Source: Limiplasma sp048370855 | Lineage (GTDB): Bacteria; Bacillota; Clostridia; Christensenellales; Aristaeellaceae | DNA: 64,000 nt | Direction of reading: 5' to 3' | Assembly (NCBI GenBank): GCA_048370855.1 | Contig: DBGEOK010000039.1 | Location: 38,400 to 102,399, forward strand | Shown here: in pieces, positions 58,593-64,000 of the stretch | How the letters are laid out: every line of letters starts with the position of its first letter | Numbering within the stretch: the first letter of the stretch is position 1 | Made by a program: the position numbers and the translations under genes | The notes under the pieces: model-generated | The model's database searches: none | Seen by the model: the letters and a program-made list of their open reading frames with translations, nothing else | Told to the model about the DNA's origin: nothing

Positions 58593-58711
58593 CATGGATT
58601 AAACGGAAGAACCAACCGCCGGACGCCTCGTGCGTCCGTCGGTTCAGCTTTTTCAAGGGGCGGGGCGCGTTTGTACACGGCGGGGCCCAGCCGGAAAGGC
58701 GCGAGCCTTCC

Positions 58712-59560
58712 TTACGCGTCCCGGCGCAGCCGCCGCCAGTACAGCGGCAGCACCCTTTCAAACGGCACGCCATAGCGCAGGGGTTCCCCGTCTATCAGCG
58801 CGAGGCGGATGCTCCCGTGCGTCAGGTCGAGCGCCAGGCCCGCGGCTTTTTCCAGATTCTGGTCGTTCAGCAAGCCTCCCAGCAAAAAAGACGCGAACAC
58901 GTCGCCCGTGCCATGAAAAACCCCTTCGTACCGCTTGCGCTTAAAAAACCGCGGGGACGCCATCCCGCGCGAGTAGACGGCCACGCCCGTGAAGCCGGGC
59001 TCAAAGGAGACGTCCGTAATCACGACGTTTTGAGGACCCAGCTTGCATAGCTCCCGTAAATACGCGCCGATCAGCGCCTCGTCCGCGTTTTGATCCGGGA
59101 AGGGCTCGCCCAGCAAAAACGCGGCCTCGGTCAGGTTGGGCACGATGGTATGCGCGCGGGCGCAGAGCCGCCGCATCTGCCGGGGCATGGCTTCGTCCAG
59201 CAGCGAATAGAGGCGGCCCCGGTCGGCAAAGGCCGGGTCCACAAAGATATGCGTTTGTTCGTCGCACAGCGCGTCCATCATAGCCAGGATATCGTCCACC
59301 TGCGCGCCGGAGGCCAAATAGCCGCTGTAAAAGGCGTCGAAATGAAGGCCGAGCGTGCTCAGGTGCCGGGCGATGGGGGATAGCTGACCGCTCAGGTCCA
59401 GGTGCGTATAACCTGAAAACTCGCCCGTGTGCGTGCTCAGCAGAGCGGTGGGAACGACGGCGGTATTCACGCCCGCCGCGGACAAAATCGGCAGCGCCAC
59501 CGTCAGCGAGCACCGCCCCACGCAGGAGATATCATGAACGGCAATCGCGCGCTTCTGCAT
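58712..59560 (-). CDS. Pyridoxal/pyridoxamine kinase (PdxK/PdxY-like)
   Basis: 282 residues of the ribokinase-like vitamin kinases. It has VHDISCVGRCSLTVALPIL (substrate pocket), STHTGEFSG, YSGYLASGAQV, PNLTEAAFLLG, NVVITDVSF and the catalytic GTGDVFASFL. It phosphorylates B6 vitamers, giving PLP precursors. It has its own minus-strand promoter, divergent from the ACT-domain gene. Confidence 0.9.
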   Translation of the reverse strand: MQKRAIAVHDISCVGRCSLTVALPILSAAGVNTAVVPTALLSTHTGEFSGYTHLDLSGQLSPIARHLSTLGLHFDAFYSGYLASGAQVDDILAMMDALCDEQTHIFVDPAFADRGRLYSLLDEAMPRQMRRLCARAHTIVPNLTEAAFLLGEPFPDQNADEALIGAYLRELCKLGPQNVVITDVSFEPGFTGVAVYSRGMASPRFFKRKRYEGVFHGTGDVFASFLLGGLLNDQNLEKAAGLALDLTHGSIRLALIDGEPLRYGVPFERVLPLYWRRLRRDA

Positions 59561-59595
59561 CGGCAGTTCCTCCCCATTCCGTCAGACTGCCTTTC

Positions 59596-59623
59596 ATCAT
59601 ACACGAAACGGGAAAAAATGCAA
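59596..59623 (-). promoter_or_regulatory. Promoter for the pyridoxal kinase gene
   Basis: On the minus strand TTGCAT (59623-59618) and TATGAT (59601-59596) are 16 bases apart, 35 bases before the ATG. Confidence 0.65.
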
Positions 59624-59631
59624 CCCGCGCA

Positions 59632-59660
59632 TTGACAGGAGGGCCGCGATGCGGTATCTT
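59632..59660 (+). promoter_or_regulatory. Promoter for the ACT-UPF0210 genes
   Basis: TTGACA (59632-59637), consensus -35, 17-base spacer, TATCTT (59655-59660), 60 bases before the ATG. Confidence 0.65.
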
Positions 59661-59720
59661 TTGTAAGAAACGGCATACGCCGGGCGCGGCGGACGCGACA
59701 GAACGGGAGGATATGGATTC

Positions 59721-59993
59721 ATGAAAAAGGCGCTGGTATCCGTAACGGGCGTGGATAAGCCGGGCATCATCGCAAAGGTGAGCACCGCGCTGTTTGAGCT
59801 GAACATCAACGTGCTGGAAATATCGCAGACCATTTTGGACGGCTATTTCACCATGCTGATGATCGTGGACATGACGGAAGCCTCCGTCGCGTTTTCGGAG
59901 GCGGCCGGGAGGCTTGCCGAGGTCGGGGAGGAGATCGGCGAGGCGGTCGGCATCCAGCGCGCGGACATTTTTGACGCCATGCACCGGATTTGA
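59721..59993 (+). CDS. ACT-domain protein (UPF0237-like)
   Basis: 90 residues, a single ACT domain: KALVSVTGVDKPGIIAKVST, ELNINVLEISQTILDGYFTM. ACT domains bind amino acids or related ligands. It is followed 10 bases later by the UPF0210 gene; the two are a recurrent pair in many bacteria and archaea, so this is likely its regulatory partner. GGGAGGA precedes the ATG. Confidence 0.9.
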   Translation: MKKALVSVTGVDKPGIIAKVSTALFELNINVLEISQTILDGYFTMLMIVDMTEASVAFSEAAGRLAEVGEEIGEAVGIQRADIFDAMHRI

Positions 59994-60003
59994 GGTGACG
60001 TAA

Positions 60004-61350
60004 ATGATAGAGGTAAACGAGATTCTGCAAACCATGCAGATGATTCACGAGCAGCATTTCGATATCCGCACCGTAACCATGGGCATCAGCCTGCTGGACT
60101 GCAAGCGGGGCAGCGACGCGGAAACGGCGGAATGCGTGTTTGAGAAGGTTACAAGGCTGGCGGGCAGCCTCGTCAAGGTGGGCGGGGAGCTGGAAAGCGA
60201 GCTGGGCGTGCCGATTGTAAATAAACGCATCAGCGTTACGCCCGTGAGCATGATCTCCGGCAGCGATCCCATGGCCGTCGCCGTGGCGCTGGACGAAGCG
60301 GCCAAGGCGGTCGGCGTTAACTTTATCGGCGGCTTTGGGGCGCTGATGCATAAGGGTTCAACCCGCGCGGAGGAATGCCTGCTGGAAGCCATGCCGGAGG
60401 TTTTCCAAAAAACGGAGCGCTTGTGCGGCAGCGTGAACGTCGGCTCTACCCGAAGCGGCATCAACATGGACGCCGTGCGCAGGATGGGGCACGTGATCAA
60501 GCGTACCGCCGAGCTGACCGCCGATACGGACGGCTTTGGCTGCGCGAAAATCGTGGTGTTTGCCAACGCGGTCGAGGATAATCCCTTTATGGCGGGCGCG
60601 TTCCACGGCGTGGGGGAGCCGGAGTGCGTGGTCAACGTAGGCGTGAGCGGCCCCGGGGTGGTACAGCGCGCGCTCCAGGACGTGCGGGGGGAGCCGTTCG
60701 ACGTGCTGGCCGAGACCATCAAGCGGACCGCCTTCAAAATTACGCGCGTGGGGCAATTGGTAGCGCAGGAGGCGGCGCGCCGCCTGGGCGTGCCGTTTGG
60801 CATTGTGGACCTCTCGCTGGCGCCGACCCCGGCGCGGGGGGACAGCGTCGCCTATATTTTAAGCGAGATGGGCCTGGAGATGGCGGGCGCGCCCGGTACC
60901 ACGGCGGCGCTGGCCATGCTCAACGATATGGTAAAAAAAGGCGGCGTCATGGCTTCCAGCCATGTGGGGGGCCTAAGCGGAGCGTTTATCCCCGTCAGCG
61001 AGGATATCGGCATGATCGAGGCCGCGCAGGCCGGCTGCCTGACGCTGGAGAAGATGGAGGCCATGACCTGCGTGTGCTCCGTGGGGCTGGATATGATTGC
61101 CATCCCGGGCGATACATCCCCTAACGCCATCGCCGGCATCATCGCCGACGAGGCCGCCATTGGGATGGTCAACAACAAGACCACCGCCGTGCGCGTCATC
61201 CCGGCGCCGGGGAAAAAGGCGGGGGATACCGTCAACTTTGGCGGCTTGTTTGGGTTTGCGCCCATTATGAAGGTGAACGGCTACGCCAACGACGCCTTTA
61301 TTGAGCGGGGCGGGCGCATCCCCGCGCCGCTTCACAGCCTGCGCAATTAG
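60004..61350 (+). CDS. UPF0210 / PFL-family protein (DUF711)
   Basis: 448 residues, full length for UPF0210. Recognisable segments are TVTMGISLLDCKRG, NKRISVTPVSMISG, FIGGFGALMHKG, SVNVGSTRSGINMDAV and the final FAPIMKVNGYANDAFIERGG. The family has a pyruvate formate-lyase-like fold but lacks a proven reaction. It is probably co-translated with the ACT protein before it. Confidence 0.92.
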   Translation: MIEVNEILQTMQMIHEQHFDIRTVTMGISLLDCKRGSDAETAECVFEKVTRLAGSLVKVGGELESELGVPIVNKRISVTPVSMISGSDPMAVAVALDEAAKAVGVNFIGGFGALMHKGSTRAEECLLEAMPEVFQKTERLCGSVNVGSTRSGINMDAVRRMGHVIKRTAELTADTDGFGCAKIVVFANAVEDNPFMAGAFHGVGEPECVVNVGVSGPGVVQRALQDVRGEPFDVLAETIKRTAFKITRVGQLVAQEAARRLGVPFGIVDLSLAPTPARGDSVAYILSEMGLEMAGAPGTTAALAMLNDMVKKGGVMASSHVGGLSGAFIPVSEDIGMIEAAQAGCLTLEKMEAMTCVCSVGLDMIAIPGDTSPNAIAGIIADEAAIGMVNNKTTAVRVIPAPGKKAGDTVNFGGLFGFAPIMKVNGYANDAFIERGGRIPAPLHSLRN

Positions 61351-61362
61351 GGAAGGGGGAAG

Positions 61363-63456
61363 ATGGAGATGGCCGAGCCTGGGATCGGGCAAAAGCGACC
61401 TTGGCTGCAGCCGCTTCTGAGCGGCGTCCTGTTTTCCTTTGCGCTGTGCGTTTACGCGCCGCTGGAAACGTATCTCTCCGCTGGTTCGGAGCTGTGGTTC
61501 GGCGTGACGGATTTTTTGTGGCCGATGCTGCTCGGCTTTATCCTGCTGGCTGCGGCGCTGTTCGGCGCTTGCATGCTGCTGCGCTGCGCGGCGCGCGGAG
61601 CGGCCTGCGCGCTCCTGGTGGGGCTGACGGTGGCGCTGTATGTGCAAGGCGCCTTCGCCAACGCGGATTACGGCGTGCTGGACGGCCGGGCGATCGACTG
61701 GGCGGGCTTCGGCTCCTATCCCATCTGGAATACGGTGATGTGGGCCGTCCTCGCGTTGGCTCCGGTCGCGCTTGCGCTGGTTTTTCGCGCGCGCGCGCAA
61801 GGCGCGCTTCGGTTTGCGAGCGCGGCGCTTTGCCTGATGCTGTCCGTCAGCCTGGCCGCGTTCGCGCTGGCTCAGCCCAAGGGCGAAGCCTACCGGGAGG
61901 CGGGCTTTACCACGGACGGCGAGTTTTCGCTCTCCGGCGGGAAAAACGTGGTGGTTTTCGTGCTGGACACGATGGATACCACGACCTTTTCCGAGCTGCT
62001 GGAGCATGAGCCCGGGCTGGCGGATCGGCTGGACGGCTTTACTTGGTTTTCAAGGATGGTGGGGCAGTACCCGGTCACGACCTTCGCTATGCCCGCGCTG
62101 CTGACGGGAACGGGATATCTGTACGAAACCTCCAAGGGCGTTTATGAGCAAAGCGCCTGGGAGAAGGACCGGTTTTTTCACGCGTTGAAGGCGGACGGTT
62201 ATCAGGTGGGCGTGTATTCGGAAAGCGAGTACGCGATGGAGGAAGCCGTCGGCCTGGTTGACAATGTGGCGCTTCAGCCGATGGTTCCGACCTCGGCGCT
62301 TGCGCTTTGGCAGCGCTTGATGCGGCTGGCGGGCTTCCGGTACGCCCCGCACGTGCTGAAGCCCTCGCTCGTCGTCAGCACGACGGATTTCGACCCGCTG
62401 AAAAAGGGCGCGGACAGCTCCATCTATACCTTTGACGACGAAAAGTTTCTAAGCGATTTTCGAGCAACCGGCCTCCGAGCGGATGAGCCGCGGCCCTGCT
62501 TCCGGCTCTATCACCTGCAGGGCGCGCATACGCCGTACAACTTGAAGGCCGACGGGACCAGGGGCGACTCCTCCCTGCATGAGCAGGTGCTTGCCGTGCT
62601 CGGCGGCGCGCTGTCCTATTTTGACCAAATGAAGGCGATGGGCGTTTATGACGACGCCACCATCGTCATTACCGCGGACCATGGCAACATGACCATCGAC
62701 CCCGCGCCGCTCCTGTTGGTGAAGCGCCCGGGGGACGCCGGGCCGCTCGCCGCCAATGAAAACCTGGTCTGGCAGCAGGATCTGCACGCCACCATCGCGG
62801 CGGCGGCCGGCTTGCGGGAGAAGATTACCTATGGGACGGACGCGTTTGCCCTGACGGCGGACGACCTGCGGGAGGTGGCATACTATAATTATTACTGGGC
62901 GCAGGCGGACCGCTTTTATGAGTATGCTGTGACTACGGATGACGAGGGGGAGCTTCTCTACAAAGCGACCGGAAGGGTTTATCTGTACGGCGATGTGATG
63001 GAGCCGGAGCCGCCGGCGTATACGCTTGGCGACCTCATCCCGTTTCACAAGCCCTCCGACGCGGTTGCGTGGTGCGACGAGATGGGCAACTACCTCCTGA
63101 CGCAGGCCGACCGGGGGGTTTGGTTCGGAGCGCCTGCCGCGCGGCTGAACCTGGCTTTGGCCGGGGAGGAATACGGCGACCTGCGCGTAACGCTTGGCGT
63201 TGGCGAGGTCAAGGGCGACAGCCAGGTGATGAAGGTAATCTACGACGATCAGGTTCAGGAGGAGCTGGTCATCCGTAAGGGCGACGATAAGGTCTCCTTC
63301 GTCGTGCCATGGGACGCCGTAACCGACGGCGTCCTGGCCGTGACGCTCCGCTTTCCCCAGGCCGTCAGCGCCTACCGGGAAAGCGGATGGGCGTCCGGAG
63401 ACACCCGGCTGCGCGCGGTCGCCTTTACGGATATGGTCATTGAAAGCATCGAATAG
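61363..63456 (+). CDS. Membrane-bound alkaline phosphatase/sulfatase-superfamily enzyme
   Basis: 697 residues. Five membrane helices (about residues 14-175) precede an extracytoplasmic catalytic domain with VVFVLDTMDTTTF (metal Asp), QYPVTTFAMPALLTGTGYL (likely Thr nucleophile), LQGAHTPYNL (His) and ITADHGNMTID (Asp-His). The arrangement resembles LTA synthase/phosphoglycerol transferases and membrane sulfatases, so transfer of glycerol-phosphate or another group to a surface polymer is plausible. The last about 150 residues form a beta-rich unknown domain. ATG 61363 or 61369 can serve; the latter has better spacing to GGAAGGGGGA. Confidence 0.8.
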   Translation: MEMAEPGIGQKRPWLQPLLSGVLFSFALCVYAPLETYLSAGSELWFGVTDFLWPMLLGFILLAAALFGACMLLRCAARGAACALLVGLTVALYVQGAFANADYGVLDGRAIDWAGFGSYPIWNTVMWAVLALAPVALALVFRARAQGALRFASAALCLMLSVSLAAFALAQPKGEAYREAGFTTDGEFSLSGGKNVVVFVLDTMDTTTFSELLEHEPGLADRLDGFTWFSRMVGQYPVTTFAMPALLTGTGYLYETSKGVYEQSAWEKDRFFHALKADGYQVGVYSESEYAMEEAVGLVDNVALQPMVPTSALALWQRLMRLAGFRYAPHVLKPSLVVSTTDFDPLKKGADSSIYTFDDEKFLSDFRATGLRADEPRPCFRLYHLQGAHTPYNLKADGTRGDSSLHEQVLAVLGGALSYFDQMKAMGVYDDATIVITADHGNMTIDPAPLLLVKRPGDAGPLAANENLVWQQDLHATIAAAAGLREKITYGTDAFALTADDLREVAYYNYYWAQADRFYEYAVTTDDEGELLYKATGRVYLYGDVMEPEPPAYTLGDLIPFHKPSDAVAWCDEMGNYLLTQADRGVWFGAPAARLNLALAGEEYGDLRVTLGVGEVKGDSQVMKVIYDDQVQEELVIRKGDDKVSFVVPWDAVTDGVLAVTLRFPQAVSAYRESGWASGDTRLRAVAFTDMVIESIE

Positions 63457-63896
63457 CCCGCCGCCAGACCGTTGAGAAGCCCATTTTGGGGTGGCTTGGA
63501 AGGGCCGAGGACGCGGCCCAAGCGTGCTTGGATCAAAGTATCCCCCGGCTAAGCGGGGGGAGAGAAAAGCTTAAACTTATAGTTTGGCGCATACAAAAGC
63601 ACCAATGGAGGACATACGGGAAGCCCACAGGGGCTGGAGCGACAGCGCCCCGAAAATACCATTGCGGCGAACTCAAGCGGGATTTGGAGGATGCGCCGAG
63701 CTTTAAGGGCAGCCGGGCGGAGCAACTGCCGACGGTGTTTTGCAGGCAGAAAGAAGCTGCGTTATAACAAGCAGACGAAGGAAGAAAAACAATGGCGGCC
63801 CCCCGATTGTTCAAAAATCCGAACTGGCGACAAGCGATGTGCCGCAGAGGGGTAAGAAAAATAGAGAGCAACAAATTTGTATTTTGAGAGGCGCTT
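63457..63896. other. 440-bp gap crossing into AT-richer sequence
   Basis: A truncated family A repeat (63465-63517) is followed by about 370 bases with no gene I can support. Base composition falls from about 650 bases before the end toward AT-rich, coinciding with the acetyltransferase-like gene. Confidence 0.5.
63465..63517 (+). repeat. Interspersed repeat, family A copy 5 (5' part only)
   Basis: CAGACCGTTGAGAAGCCCATTTTGG followed by GTGGCTTGGAAGGGCC, then similarity ends. The 3' hairpins are missing. Confidence 0.65.
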
Positions 63897-64000
63897 ATGG
63901 AAAAATATGAATTGATAGATATACAAAGATTAGATAGAGCAGATTATTTTCATTATTTTATGAGCGTAGGCACTACAATTGAATTTACTGCTAAAGTAGA
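63897..64000 (+). CDS. Chloramphenicol acetyltransferase-like protein, N-terminal fragment
   Basis: ATG 63897, with GAGAGGCG 5 bases upstream, opens a frame that leaves the window after 34 codons. The product begins MEKYELIDIQRLDRADYFHY and continues to TTIEFTAKV. This resembles the N-terminus of class A CATs (a DI...W/L-R-x-x-F start, then a T-x-x-x-T-x-x-V strand). The AT-rich codons (AAA, ATA, TTA, GAT) contrast sharply with the rest of the window, suggesting horizontal transfer. Without the catalytic HHxxxD site in view, CAT activity cannot be claimed. Confidence 0.6.
   Translation, partial: MEKYELIDIQRLDRADYFHYFMSVGTTIEFTAKV

Noticed and set aside
63486..63767. Plus-strand frame of 93 codons after the last full gene
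   Set aside because: It starts inside a truncated repeat, has no ribosome-binding site and no recognisable family.
63533..63874. Minus-strand frame of 113 codons in the same gap
   Set aside because: No ribosome-binding site, Ser/Leu/Cys-rich composition typical of a chance frame, and no known motif.

Overview
The window looks like the chromosome of a high-GC, endospore-forming member of the Bacillota (class Clostridia or close to it). The evidence is a set of spore genes (germination protease gpr with spoIIP; yqfC-yqfD), Gram-positive gene orders (comEC-holA; yqfC-yqfD-phoH-pgpH-ybeY-cdd-era; rsmG with a noc-like gene), strong AGGAGG ribosome-binding sites and many stop/start overlaps. I cannot name the genus. 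No rRNA, tRNA, CRISPR array or complete insertion sequence was recognised.

Layout. 1-2914: end of a MacAB-type efflux operon (adaptor cut by the window edge, ATPase, permease). 2929-6958: gpr-spoIIP, murI from a clear vegetative promoter, wecB; a small membrane protein ends against wecB. 7489-13587: M42 peptidase, rqcP, ispD, ispF, comEC and holA, tightly packed. 14086-16796: XRE-cupin regulator and an acyl-CoA synthetase carrying a C-terminal acetyltransferase domain. 17352-23779, minus strand: cdaA, cdaR, an unknown membrane protein, a P-loop ATPase, rsmF and an aldo/keto reductase. 24081-28124: a 1347-residue zinc-ribbon/TIR/membrane/tandem-repeat/RCC1 protein, the most unusual gene here. 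28218-34613: radC, a DUF218 protein, rsmG, a ParB/Noc-like protein, a CapA-like protein, a LUD protein and an M24 peptidase. 34668-38907: efp, a small acidic zinc-ribbon protein, an ECF substrate-binding subunit coupled to coaX, and hom. 39373-42615: ferritin-like protein, LacX-type epimerase, methyltransferase. 42823-49413, minus strand: era, a ybeY-cdd fusion, pgpH, phoH, yqfD, yqfC. 49874-56894: an RpiR-type regulator facing a sugar locus (ADP-dependent sugar kinase homologue, class II aldolase, small IstA-like DNA-binding protein, solute-binding protein, two permeases). 57075-63456: sodium symporter, pyridoxal kinase-type enzyme, ACT protein with UPF0210 partner, membrane phosphatase/sulfatase-fold enzyme. 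The last 0.4 kb turns AT-rich and starts a chloramphenicol-acetyltransferase-like gene that leaves the window.

The c-di-AMP synthase (cdaA), its regulator (cdaR) and a c-di-AMP phosphodiesterase (pgpH) are all present, so both arms of that signal are encoded here. The gaps hold two families of structured interspersed repeats. Family A (five copies) folds into up to four hairpins, and paired differences between copies preserve the stems. The three best copies lie between two copies of a local terminator stem, only the outer of which has a T tract, which suggests a small mobile element that inserts at terminators. The candidates for something undescribed are this element, the TIR-RCC1 protein, and a 20-bp hairpin spanning the gpr translation start.
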